DNA from: Siphonodentalium dalli
Lineage: Eukaryota > Mollusca > Scaphopoda > Gadilida > Siphonodentaliidae
Length of the DNA stretch: 64,000 nucleotides
NCBI GenBank assembly: GCA_032622095.1
Contig: CP136061.1
Span: 91,861,845 to 91,925,844, forward strand
Direction of reading: 5' to 3'
Each line of letters begins with the position of its first letter. Position 1 is the stretch's first letter. Made by a program: the position numbers and the translations under genes. The notes beneath the pieces are model-generated. The model saw only the letters and a list, made by a program, of their open reading frames with translations, was not told the DNA's origin and searched no databases. Positions 38,526 to 50,461 of this stretch are shown here, piece after piece.

Positions 38526-41270
38526 AAGCATCGTTCTGGTCTCTCGTGCTAGCGGACCGAGGATCGCAACCTGGTTATTTTGTCAAAAATCAGAACTAGG
38601 TCAGATACCAAGTTTGGCAGGCTGAAAAGTCTCATTCGGGATAACTGAAAAAATATCTGAATGCAAAATGCCGAGTTCCCCCAATTACAACATTTATCCA
38701 GATATGCTGTAGTACGTGGTGTGCGCTGTCCAGTTGGGACGTTTTTCATAAATACAGGTAAACATTGCATCAGAGATTCAGCAAAGGATCTTCTTTGATC
38801 TATCAGGTCAACAATCGTGAATATCACATATTCTCATTGTCATTTTATATAGAATATGAACAGTTATTAAAATAAGACAAAAAGCAATGGATATGTATAC
38901 ATTAGACAGGTAGAAAAAATTATTTTCGTTTGTGTTCATATATGTACCAAGAACTGCTAAAACGATTAATAATTTAAAACAACAATCCAACTACCAAATA
39001 TCTTGTTATCTTGGCGCTATGAGAGATGGCTTCATTCGCGTCAAAATATTGAGTTAAATTTGTAATTCCATGATGCAATATAGCATTGTATAACATCATA
39101 CCATTATATATTACAATGAAATGACAAAAAAAGCAGCCACAAAAATTTCAGCCCAATGAAAACAAATGTTGGTACGGAGGCCAGTCCATTATATTGATGC
39201 CTGAGGGACAAACGATGACATGAGGCAGCTTACACCCTTTTTGAAGGAATAGGAGAGAATAAAATAAACGCTGTGCCCTGATTGGTCAATAGCCTTGTGT
39301 TTTTTGCATACAAAATCATCTCTTCTCTTCCCTGTGATTATCCATAGGTAGAATAGCTATTTGGACAGGAATTAACCCTTTGTAGAGAATTTAGAATTTG
39401 TTTGTGTGGCTAAAATATTACATTATTTTCTTAGTGCGGTTCTGACACTAGTTACAAAAACACAATATTTAATAGGGGATAGATGGCAAATTCGTGCATT
39501 TTATGGTAAAAGCACCAAACTTGGTATGCATGTACTACATATTAAAAAAGGTCATTTTGGATATCAAGCCAAGCTGTAAAATGATCATGGTTGCCATGGC
39601 AGCCGTTTGGACAAAAATTCTCGCTTTTCTCTGCATTACAGCCATTATATATGCATCGTGATTACTCAATAACTGCTCGAGTAGCTATTCTTTGTGCAAA
39701 AATGTGTGTTGAAAAGGCATATAAAAGTTGACTCATGTGTCCGTTATAGTTAGATAAATTCAAAATGGCGGATAAATGACGGCCATTTATTAGAAAGTCA
39801 TTATTATAGGCTCATTATAGGTCTATCAATATTTTATTGAAATACATGCAATGTGGTAGTATTAAAATAAGCCGATTTATGACATTAGCGTCAAATTGAA
39901 ATTTAGAACGATGCACAAGGAAAAGTTGGCAATGGTACATTCGCACTCCAGACAAATAGCGCAACGGGTGGTAAACTCTGCCTTTAGTAAAAAGTCGATG
40001 AGGTATCATGTCGACATGTAACTGTACAAATATCATGTCGCGGAGGAGGGTATGCGTCCATAAATATGAAATGACCATAACTGCACACAACAAACAGCAT
40101 GCTCGGTAGTTATCTGTTTACTCTGATTTGGACCACAGTAGCCATGCAGAGTGTCATCTGGGAGGGATATAACACACTGGCATCTCTAACCAGGGCTGGA
40201 ATGTCATTAATTCGCTCTCTTCCTATAATCGCCCTGGGCGATATGTTTAGCAGTGAGGGCGTGTACCATATCGCATAGAGGTTCGGGGGATAAACACAGC
40301 CATATCTTCTGCTGTTGTTGGCTCATGGGTTCTCGGCACCAGCCTAGGTCCCCTAACAGTGATCTGTTGTTACCATCAGGCCTATTTACCCTCGGGACTA
40401 TTTACTCTCGGGACTATATGCACTCTATTGATTGCACCAGCGTGCAATTCGAGCGACATGGTGTTCATTAGGAGTAATTGCCAGTTTTAGTTGCCCAGTT
40501 TAAATTTGCAGAGAATTGGCATATGATAGTTCGATTAACTTGGTACGAAACCGGATGGGGATCCTGATATTTATCGTACGCACTGTATCTCGAATGAAAC
40601 TGCTTAATGGAGGTAAAAATACGGCTTACGCCGACGCACTTGTTCCCAACCAGTTGTTCCATGTAAATTGATCATTTCTGAGATAATCCGCAAAGATCCT
40701 GAAATTTGCACTTCGGAATGACGAGTTAGCTCACGTTTAGCTGTGAAGTAATATGATGATCATACATAACTATACTTCCATATTTTAATATGGAAGTTTT
40801 TTGTATTTCTGTTTCGGAATTTTTCGCCACTGTTATTATTAATCTTATATGTAATAAAACGGTACCCTTTTATCTCAGGAACCGTTAAAAGTAGAACGCT
40901 GAAATATTCGATGTGTGTATTGCATAACTCCTACAGTAGACCCCGAAAACGCCATTGAGAATGTTGTCAGTGCTTGCTTTGTGGCCCTTAAAGCAGTCTT
41001 TCACATTTATCGACAATTGTAGATTATCTCTGGAACGCATTGAGGTAGCGAAACAGGACAAATATTGTGATGTAGAGTAACTTATACTTAGTTCATTTCT
41101 ACAAAATTGCCATTTCCGATTATTGGTCGCTGCGTGGGGCGGTGTTAAATGTCATAACCAATCAATTCTCTCTGATCGCGACCAAGATAAAGATGCCGTA
41201 AACAAATTTATAAATCGGTGGAAACTTTACCTAGCTACCGGCCCCTGAATGTTGAACAAAATAAATGCGC
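38526..41270. other. No gene recognised
   Basis: Short open frames only. A perfect small palindrome CTTCCATATTTTAATATGGAAG lies near 40770. No other structure noted. Confidence 0.45.
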
Positions 41271-41519
41271 GCTCTCTATCTCTCTCTCTCTCCCTCTCTA
41301 TCTCTCTCTCTCTCTCTCTCTCTAAGGGAGGGACATAGCTAATTGAGGAGCTGGGCCAATAAAGGTGAGCGGGAGATGGTGACACAAGGATTTAGGGAAA
41401 CATTTTCCATCTCCAGTCGCATACATCCTCCGCAGTATTCTGCTTTCTTACATGAATCACACTTAAGTCATTAAGACATTTCACTATAATGCATAAATTC
41501 GAGTGATACTCTCTCTCTC

Positions 41520-41613
<94 letters not shown>
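41271..41613 (+). repeat. (CT)n microsatellites
   Basis: Two CT-rich tracts, ~41274-41325 and ~41511-41613, separated by unique sequence. The Arg/Glu-alternating frame on the minus strand is an artefact of the repeat. Confidence 0.95.
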
Positions 41614-41614
<1 letters not shown>

Positions 41615-41639
41615 GCACAATGCATAAATTCGAGTGATA

Positions 41640-43639
41640 TGGTACTTAACTTTTTAGATAGGATATTCCTTCAAATGTGCTTCTCAACATTCCCCATAGA
41701 TGCCAACGTAGTCCGCAAGAATAGGGCAGCATGATTGTTCCACGAATATTTACCCCATACATAACACCATACTTCAAATACAATACTTTGGGAAGCATTT
41801 CTTCCATATGCGAGTGCCAGGAATACTTACCCCACGAAGTCATATAACACCATGATTATGTCAAATAAAATGTGGGCATCGTTTTCTTTCTTTGGAATAA
41901 CATAATGCTGCCAATGTTGATTTGATGTATGGTGTTATGGGTGGGGTACTCTTCCTGGTAAGTGCATATTATGGACTTACCAAAAGTGACCCCAACCATA
42001 ATGCTATATATCACAACATAATGTCAAGTAAATGCTATATTATCACTTTAATAGCGTAGAAACGTGTCAATAACACAATTTGACACTTGTGTGAAGACAT
42101 GGACCATATGCGTTAGAGCAATGAAGTATATAGGAAACCCTGGTGTTGACAAGTATCCTGCAGTTAATTGATGACAACTAAGACTGTGTTAGCTGTGTTT
42201 TTACATAAAATGTTACATCGTATTGTATTGCGACAATGTTTCATTGTCGGACATCAGGTGGAGTTCTCATGAGAGAATATCGTATAGAATGGCTAAAATT
42301 GTTTCTTAAATGTGCATAGAAAGCTAACAATTGTACTCACCCTTTTATCCGAAATGTGATTATTCACATTTCTGTGAAAAAAATACTTGCCGAAACATTT
42401 CCACAATGAAAAAGTTAAAATAAAACGCGAAAATATATATCCCTTTGCGGCCATCTTGTCTGGTGGTAAAGTCAATGCGTTAACAACCCTGAACATGCAT
42501 ATCTGGTTAAAGCATACATGTAGAATTTAAGTGATAGTTTGTCTTATGGTGTAATATATAGTTGTTAAACAAAGAAATCGCACCTCCACAAAAAGCCAAT
42601 CTGGAATTGTTGGCGGTCATGGTTTTCGGTGGTTACCATGGCAACCATGGGTTCTCCCTGTCTTGGCATGATATCCAAATTGATAAGATGTAACCCAAGA
42701 ATTGTGTACAAAACGTTTTGTGCGTTTACCATAAAATGCGCAATTCACCCATTTGTTCTCACGGAGCCGTGCAACTATAAAGGCGAATCCGTGCTAGACG
42801 GACATGATTTTTCCGCAAATCTTTCAGATTTAAGGAAAATTTTGGACCTAGAATTTATATTGTAAACAATATACGCTAAAAGGTTTGCACTGAGGCCTAT
42901 GGAAACCATTTACACCAGTGTAACCATGATAGCGCGGATTAAGACAAATTCGTACATTGAATTCGATGAAATACCTCAGAATGTTCCAGGCCAAGTTTGC
43001 TTCGCCGTAAACGAGCTAGTTCAATCTACTGGGATAACGCTGTTTTACGTCGCAGTCAGGGTTTAGCACAGTCTCTTTGATAAGCCGACGATAATGCTAA
43101 CGGATGTAAATCTCTAGATGTGTCCATTATTTTTCATTTCTATAACGACGCGGCATTCCCAACATGACACAATAAACCGTTTCCATATATGGAGTGCATT
43201 CCTGCAGTAAATGTTGGTGAGAATCGTAGTATTTAGAAATAGCTATAAATACAACAAGATGCGAACGAATGATCAGTCATGAATATCGTTGACTGATAAA
43301 ACTCAAGATGATATATCCTATATTGCGATGAGTAAAACGAATAATATATCGCCAGTATACAGTTTTCCAACAATAGTTGAGTTTGACAATGTGTGGGAAA
43401 ATTGTCAACACGTCATTGACCTCTTATCTGTGAAGTACTATGTTATGCCATAAGCCAATGAAATCACGCGCGTGCTTCGTCACTATCCAATGGAATGGAG
43501 GGAATCCCATCAATTCAGTAACTGATCATGAATGAGATATCCAGAGACGTTAATATGGTAACATTTTTGTCGACTTTTTAAAGAGACTGGGTTTAGCGTT
43601 GTTGACCCGCTAATCTAACATCCCCAATAACTGTAAAAA
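41640..43639. other. No gene recognised
   Basis: No open frame with a recognisable domain and no clear repeat structure. Confidence 0.4.
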
Positions 43640-44360
43640 TATGTCACAATTTGTGACAGTAAACCGGTTGATTCCATACAACATATATCTCATCTAAACT
43701 ACACATGGGTTAAAGGCACGTGAGGCCTTAGTTGTCGAAATTATTCATATTTGTTCCAATCACCGTAAACAGAAAAACATTAAAACGCATACAGTTTCGT
43801 TCATATATACTATGGCCATCGCGTAAACAGCATGTTATCATAAAGATTTACTATATTTTACCTAAGCAAGAGCCTGCTTGTGTTACAGAAGACAGCATAA
43901 TGCTGCTGGCTAATCACACACAAATGGCATAAACGCTCTTTATTAGTTCCATATCAGGAATTCACCAACAAAGAACGCTCTTTATGTTTACCATCATAAT
44001 ATAAACAAACACCAGAAAAGTAACTTTTTATGCTTTTGTTTACATAACAATGGTCAAACATATGACAATAACATACTGTTTATGCGATATTTCGTATTTG
44101 TATACGGACAAAGTCTATCTACATTTTGATGTTCTTTCTGTTTGTGGCGGTTTTTGACGGGTGGAGATATTTTCACAGGATACTCACCGCCAAGGCCAAC
44201 CGTGTCTTTAATCAACATAAAGATGGTCTATCTCTTTGTAAGCATGTCACAATTTGTGACAGTAAACCGGTTGATTCCATACAACATATATCTCATATAA
44301 ACTACACATGGGTTAATCAACATAAAGATGGTCTATCTCTTTGTAAGCATGTGATATATA
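43640..44360 (+). repeat. Tandem duplicate, one copy carrying a MITE
   Basis: The segment CACAATTTGTGACAGTAAAC...ACTACACATGGG-TTAA-TCAACATAAAGATGGTC occurs twice. In the first copy the TTAA is split by the family D MITE (43710-44211). In the second (TTAA at 44313-44316) it is intact. Confidence 0.88.
43710..44211. mobile_element. TTAA-flanked MITE, family D copy 2
   Basis: Ends TTAAAGGCACGTGAGGCC and CCAAGGCCAACCGTGTCTTTAA. The target duplication is proven to be TTAA by the unoccupied duplicate site 100 bp to the right. Confidence 0.9.
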
Positions 44361-46189
44361 GTTACTGGGGTATAAAATATTAGATATGAATCAAATACCT
44401 CTGTCCGGAAATGCTTCTATCGATTAATATTGATACTATTTTGAATATTTTCTGGTCTACAAATGTGTGGTTCTTTAGCTAACGAACACCAGTGTTACTG
44501 TTAACAGAGACCAGACATTGTATTGTGTAATTTTTCACAAATAAACGTTAATTATATATAGGCTCATTATCGCTTTAACTATGTAAAACAAGATTACAAA
44601 CAATAAATCTAGGAATTTGACGTCCGGAGCATAACCACGGGAGCACAGGAACACACTAATGATCTCTATTGCTATATTGTATCACCTTAATTATCTGTTC
44701 TAAAGATAGACGAATAAAGTGTCCCACTTTATCATCTCACTTTATAATAACATATTCGAAATACAATAAATATTAATTGATAGAAGTGTTTCCAGGCAGG
44801 GATTTCCAACTCATACGCATTATTTCATAACAATTAAACTATATACAGTGTGTTATTTAAAGAGATAATACATCTTTAAAGTAGTAATGTAATGTGAAAG
44901 ACATATTTTATCACATTGTTTACATACAAACGAACTCATCTGACCTCCCGAAGTGACAGTGTGAATTACAGGAAAACAACGCGAAGTTACACGCAAGTAC
45001 ATACATGTGGCATATTACATACGCAATTTAACAATAAAGTTAGATTACAATACATCATTATGACCGCATGTTACAGTTTCTGGTGTATATAGCATCATGT
45101 ATTGATTTGTTGGGTAACATCGATTAAACTGACCAAAACATCGTACCACTGGATATGGGCGTAATGACTACTATGGATAGACAACGTGTATTGTTTTATA
45201 TTAGTTGGTCTGTTGTTAGTGCCACTTCATGATCGAAACATCAAGAGACAGTATATTTTCAGGGTCATACAGTACGGTGAAGATAATCTGATGAAATGTG
45301 TATTTCTGGCAGGCAATTCTAAATTCACCTGCCTATAAATTCACAAATTATAGAATTGTAACTTAGACAATTATTCAGTGTTAAATATGTAGTATAATCT
45401 AAATAAACAATTTACTATCTGTCTCAACTAATTTGTTGAGAATATGTAGCTATTCTAATATCTAGGTGTGCTCTGATTCATGGTATATCCTCTCTTTAGT
45501 TTGGACAATATTCTGGCCAGCTCATGTCAGTCTATTGCAGCATGATTCTTATACAAAGGCTCAGTCCAGACCTAATTTACTGGACGAGTCTTGTAAATTC
45601 CGCTACAAACAGGGCACGAGTTGTGGATTCTATTTATTGCATGATCTAAAACTTCGACAAAACATACATAAATCAACAAATGTGATGCGAAACTAACAGC
45701 GGCATCTATAAGGCATGCGATGACGTTTCACGTAACTATGCGTTGTTTGCCCGCGTAAAGAAATAGTTCCATATAAATAATGACTCTGTGGCGTATTTAT
45801 TGGCGTATAGTTAATGACATAACTTTTCAAACTCTCATATATTATAGTTTATTGGAAAAAATATTGGAAGCCATAGTATTTTGAGGCATAGCGTATACAG
45901 AAAGTAAATAGAAAACAAACTAAGGTCACCTGGCACTATTTCCTGTTATTAAACGAACGTTTAATATCACAATTTATTAAATGGGTTTATTGAATGGAAT
46001 AAGGGTATGATCATGTAATAAATTTTGAATTTGTAGTGACTAAGCTATACTTATGATTTCAAAGAGCTAATGATATTTGACGCCAGATACCTTTTGAGCC
46101 ATCATTGCTGCACATGATTCCATCACATACAAAGAAAATTACATTCGTTTTGTAAAAGGATATGTAAATAGCCTTTTCGTTGAGCTTTA
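44361..46189. other. No gene recognised
   Basis: AT-rich, short open frames without recognisable domains, no clear repeats. Confidence 0.4.
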
Positions 46190-46408
46190 GTGCGAGTTTC
46201 TGTTGTGTTAGATATAAATTCGAGCACATACGAATCAGAAACTTATCACATGGAGTCAGGAATGCTCACATCGAATGGACTTATTAAGCACTCTTTGCTC
46301 TATTTATTCGTGAAACTTCCGACTTCAGTGGAATAAATTGGGGCCGCAAAAGTCTCGAAAATACGTCATACACCTGATAGCTGCTGACGATAGTTGAGGG
46401 CAGGGAAC
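46190..46408. repeat. Host repeat unit left of the foldback element
   Basis: It shares the order AATTCGAGCACATACGAATCAG, AGTGGAATAAATTGGGGC, GTCTCGA with the degenerate array at 51140-53000, so the foldback element interrupted that array. Confidence 0.6.
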
Positions 46409-47133
46409 ACCCGTTTGATGATAAGGCCCCCGTTTGGGGGTATTTCAGGAACGATAACTCTATTCTCTGCAGTACTACCGTTGGAGTTTGACCTATATTC
46501 TCCGCCCACGCGTCGGTCTATTTGTACCGGTTGGACATGTCCGGACATGACCCGCTGGTTATATCCAGACTTTTCCATATGAATGGTATAGTATCTACAT
46601 GTATATCACGTGATGATCTCGGTGGGGTAGCTTCAGTCTTTAATTTTAAAGGGACACTAGGCTCTTACTGGGGATGATTATTAAAGTGACACTCACTATG
46701 GATGAATGTTAAAGTAACGCATGGCGCACACTGTGGGATAATGTTAAAGTGACACTCGCATTGAAAACTTTGTTCAAAAAGTTCAAAAAGTTCAAAAATT
46801 TCAAAAAGTTCAAAAAGTTCAAAAATTTCAAAAACTTACAAAAGTTCAAAAATTTCGAAAAAATTCAAAAACTTAAAAAACTTCACAAATTTCACAAATT
46901 TCACAAATTTCAAAAAACTTCAAAAATTAAACAAAATTCAGGATTTAGTCATAAATGTGACCCGCTATATCAAATCCAGTCGGAAGTCGGGATTTTTTTT
47001 ATCCTGTGCCAATGCATTCTCTTATATATGCGAGTCAACCAGCCGCCGGCGGCGGCGGCGGCGGCGGCGGCAACTACATAATCCTATGGCATGCAAAGAA
47101 ATTGGCGGCCGCCGCCGGCGGCGGCGGCGGCGG

Positions 47134-47334
47134 TTAAGGATTTAGTGAGTGATGATACTGTTGTTGTTGTTGTTGGTGTTGTTGGTGTTGTTGGTGTTGT
47201 TGTTGTTGTTGTGGCTGATGATACTGTTGTTGTTGTTGTTGTTGTTCTGAAGGCGTGTGTTTAACTTTGATATGACGCTTCAAACTATCTTGCCAAGCAT
47301 AGACACTTAAGCACTCTTCACATTGATACTTCAT
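47134..47334 (-). CDS. C2H2 zinc finger/polyglutamine frame, left arm
   Basis: 66 codons from ATG: one C2H2 finger MKYQCEECLSVYAWQDSLKR (C-x2-C-x12-H-x4-H, last His in KVKH). A CAA-repeat-encoded glutamine/histidine tract follows, ending YHHSLNP. It could be an exon of a DNA-binding protein of the element, such as a relic transposase N-terminus. Its function is unknown. Confidence 0.45.
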   Translation of the reverse strand: MKYQCEECLSVYAWQDSLKRHIKVKHTPSEQQQQQQQYHQPQQQQQHQQHQQHQQQQQQYHHSLNP

Positions 47335-47818
47335 TTTCCTATATAATCAGTGAAATCGAGCGTTCTTCTATGCACCTATATTTATATAGAACAGAAACAA
47401 GGGAAACGTGGTGGACTAGTTAACTAGTTCAGGCTGTCGTTCACAACGTCTCTTAGTGTTGTTTGTACTGGATACAAATTTATCACATTGGCTACAATAC
47501 AACCTACCTATCCAAATGTCAATGCAATTATGAGTGAATTCAATATGAGAGTATATATATAAGCATTTGTATCGACATCTCGTGAATCTATCGAAATATC
47601 TTACTTCTCTTTCCAAATTGCGTAATAATTATGTTGAGGTTCAGTGGGTACGTCCTATATATCCAGCTGAAGGCAGAATGGACAATTGCTTCCTCTGATG
47701 TACAGTTAGTTTGAATCAGTAAACATATGCACATGATTGTGTCTGTGCAACTTGAAACAATACAATTAAAATCTGGTCGTTTTCGGCGGCGGCCGTAATG
47801 CGCATGTCAACGCCGCGC

Positions 47819-47860
<42 letters not shown>

Positions 47861-48107
47861 CGGCGGTTAAGGATTTAGTCACAAATATGGCTTGTTTCCA
47901 TTCATCGGAAAACTATGGGGGTAAGGTGGTGAGCGCCACCGAAAAAAGCAAGTGAGCGAGGGAAAAAAGAGAAAAATAACATGACAAGTGGTACATAGTA
48001 CAATTTATTATGTTAACTATTCACTGTCACTTTCGTACGAATTGTCATCACTTTCGTCAGATGTGTCATTTGTTTCGTCCATGAACTTTTCTAGCAATGG
48101 TCTGTAC

Positions 48108-48148
<41 letters not shown>

Positions 48149-48155
48149 ATTGATA

Positions 48156-48434
48156 TTAATATGTTTGCCAATAATTTACACATCCATGAATCGATCTGAA
48201 AACATTATGGTTCATTGTCAACATTTTTGACGAGTAGTTGTCAATATTTAGACATTCCTGGAAGAAATTATCCCAACTGCCTTCCCGTTCGACCCATTGG
48301 TCAGTGTATAATCTCAGAATGATATGCCTGACATAACTTTTCATCAAATATTTCGTAACTGCGCCAACTTCCATACTATTCAATTTCTTGAGCTGTGTAT
48401 CCATTATTATTTTTTTCCCTTCTACGTCAGACAT
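48156..48434 (-). pseudogene. Bcl-2-like gene with 333-bp internal deletion, left arm
   Basis: 92 codons. The first 41 residues and the last 51 match the right-arm copy, but residues 42-152 of that copy are absent. The deletion keeps the frame. It removes the BH3-like and BH1 regions and leaves BH2 (QWVEREGSWDNFF), so the product could not form the normal groove. One substitution is visible near the end (NYWQTY versus NFWQTY). Confidence 0.75.
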
Positions 48435-48751
48435 AACATATCAACAGTCCCTTTATTATGTTGAGTCAGCTAACCAATCAAAATGCATGATATTAACGTG
48501 TTCCGACATGTTTCATTTCTAATTTTAGATGTTAAAATGCCGACATTGTGCTTTGTTGTTGTAAAAAAATTGGCGCGCGTGCGGCCCCCCTCACCCCCTC
48601 ACTGCCGCCGCGCCAATTTTTTTACAACAACAAAGCACAATGTCGGCATTTTAACATCTAAAATTAGAAATGAAACATGTCGGAACACGTTAATATCATG
48701 CATTTTGATTGGTTAGCTGACTCAACATAATAAAGGGACTGTTGATATTTT

Positions 48752-49363
48752 ATGTCTGACGTAGAAGGGAAAAAAATAATAATGGATACACAGCTCAAGA
48801 AATTGAACAGTATGGAAGTTGGCGCAGTTACGAAATATTTGATGAAAAGTTATGTCAGGCATATCATTCTGAGAAACGGCTTTCATTACCCAGACACTAA
48901 TAACTTTTATTTATCAGAGTTAGATGAAATACGTGACTGCACAAGAAGAATACTTCAACAGCTGGAAAATTATAACATGTGGCTGTTAAATGAGCTGACA
49001 GGGAAATTGGACAATTACGATAGGGATCATTGTCCCTATATATTTAGTGACTTGTTGGACAATATATTTCGGGAAGATGGCCCCTACACATGGGAGAGAA
49101 TAATGGCTGCATTCCTGTTCACAGGAAAAATGTGTTTAAAAGCATACAAAGACAACGACTTCTCATTGGTCAGCGAAATTGTGCAATGGGCACACACTAT
49201 CGTGACATTATACACTGACCAATGGGTCGAACGGGAAGGCAGTTGGGATAATTTCTTCCAGGAATGTCTAAATATTGACAACTACTCGTCAAAAATGTTG
49301 ACAATGAACCATAATGTTTTCAGATCGATTCATGGATGTGTAAATTTTTGGCAAACATATTAA
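48752..49363 (+). CDS. Bcl-2-like apoptosis regulator inside foldback element
   Basis: 203 residues. BH1 at ~102-124 reads IFREDGPYTWERIMAAFLFT, matching the family's [FR]-x-D-G-x-x-x-W-x-R-[IV] pattern, though the usual Gly of N-W-G-R is Glu. BH2 at ~157-169 reads DQWVEREGSWDNFF. A weaker BH3-like helix is around LSELDEIRDCTRRIL (54-68). There is no C-terminal membrane anchor in this frame. Bcl-2 proteins control mitochondrial outer-membrane permeability; whether this one is pro- or anti-apoptotic cannot be told. It has no intron within the fold, unlike most animal Bcl-2 genes, which suggests capture by retroposition or from a virus. ATG 48752 follows a short leader after the element's centre. 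Confidence 0.75.
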   Translation: MSDVEGKKIIMDTQLKKLNSMEVGAVTKYLMKSYVRHIILRNGFHYPDTNNFYLSELDEIRDCTRRILQQLENYNMWLLNELTGKLDNYDRDHCPYIFSDLLDNIFREDGPYTWERIMAAFLFTGKMCLKAYKDNDFSLVSEIVQWAHTIVTLYTDQWVEREGSWDNFFQECLNIDNYSSKMLTMNHNVFRSIHGCVNFWQTY

Positions 49364-49370
49364 TATCAAT

Positions 49371-49409
<39 letters not shown>

Positions 49410-49410
49410 G

Positions 49411-49500
49411 TACAGACCATTGCTAGAAAAGTTCATGGACGAAACAAATGACACATCTGACGAAAGTGATGACAATTCGTACGAAAGTGACAGTGAATAG
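49411..49500 (+). other. Possible alternative 3' exon of the Bcl-2-like gene
   Basis: An open stretch of 29 codons plus stop encodes an acidic tail (KFMDETNDTSDESDDNSYE). A good donor (GTAAAT at 49340, after Cys196) and an acceptor (TATTAAAG before 49411) are in matching phase, with a 71-nt TA-rich candidate intron. Splicing here would replace the last seven residues of the 203-residue form. Unproven. Confidence 0.3.
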
Positions 49501-49656
49501 TTAACATTATAAATTGTACTATGTACCACTTGTCATGTTATTTTTCTCTTTTTTCCCTCGCTCACTTGCTTTTTTCGGTGGCGCTCACCACCTTACCCCC
49601 ATAGTTTTCCGATGAATGGAAACAAGCCATATTTGTGACTAAATCCTTAACCGCCG

Positions 49657-49698
<42 letters not shown>

Positions 49699-50182
49699 GC
49701 GCGGCGTTGACATGCGCATTACGGCCGCCGCCGAAAACGACCAGATTTTAATTGTATTGTTTCAAGTTGCACAGACACAATCATGTGCATATGTTTACTG
49801 ATTCAAACTAACTGTACATCAGAGGAAGCAATTGTCCATTCTGCCTTCAGCTGGATATATAGGACGTACCCACTGAACCTCAACATAATTATTACGCAAT
49901 TTGGAAAGAGAAGTAAGATATTTCGATAGATTCACGAGATGTCGATACAAATGCTTATATATATACTCTCATATTGAATTCACTCATAATTGCATTGACA
50001 TTTGGATAGGTAGGTTGTATTGTAGCCAATGTGATAAATTTGTATCCAGTACAAACAACACTAAGAGACGTTGTGAACGACAGCCTGAACTAGTTAACTA
50101 GTCCACCACGTTTCCCTTGTTTCTGTTCTATATAAATATAGGTGCATAGAAGAACGCTCGATTTCACTGATTATATAGGAAA

Positions 50183-50368
50183 ATGAAGTATCAATGTGAA
50201 GAGTGCTTAAGTGTCTATGCTTGGCAAGATAGTTTGAAGCGTCATATCAAAGTTAAACAACAACAACAACAACAACAGTATCATCAGCCACAACAACAAC
50301 AACAACACCAACAACACCAACAACAACAACAACAACAACAACAGTATCATCACTCACTAAATCCTTAA
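50183..50368 (+). CDS. Zinc finger/polyglutamine frame, right arm (finger broken)
   Basis: 61 codons; same start as the left-arm copy, but a short deletion runs from KVK straight into the glutamine tract. It removes the final zinc-binding His and the TPSE segment. The left copy is therefore the better preserved for this gene, opposite to the Bcl-2-like gene. Confidence 0.42.
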   Translation: MKYQCEECLSVYAWQDSLKRHIKVKQQQQQQQYHQPQQQQQHQQHQQQQQQQQQYHHSLNP

Positions 50369-50430
50369 CCGCCGCCGCCGCCGCCGGCGGCGGCCGCCAA
50401 TTTCTTTGCATGCCATAGGATTATGTAGTT

Positions 50431-50461
<31 letters not shown>

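Larger units (their letters stand above)
46417..48577. repeat. Left arm of the foldback element
   Basis: Near-identical to the reverse complement of the right arm. Differences are the 333-bp Bcl-2 deletion and different lengths of the CGG, CAA and TTCAAAAAG tracts. Confidence 0.9.

Noticed and set aside
40760-40810. Bacterial-style terminator hairpin followed by T-run (CTTCCATATTTTAATATGGAAG)
   Set aside because: Intron-containing eukaryotic context and no adjacent gene; a lone AT palindrome.
41392-41625. 77-codon Arg/Glu dipeptide frame
   Set aside because: Translation of a (CT)n microsatellite.
46749-47081. Lys/Phe-rich frame in the foldback element
   Set aside because: Translation of the TTCAAAAAG minisatellite and CGG tract; the opposite arm reads different residues from the same repeat.
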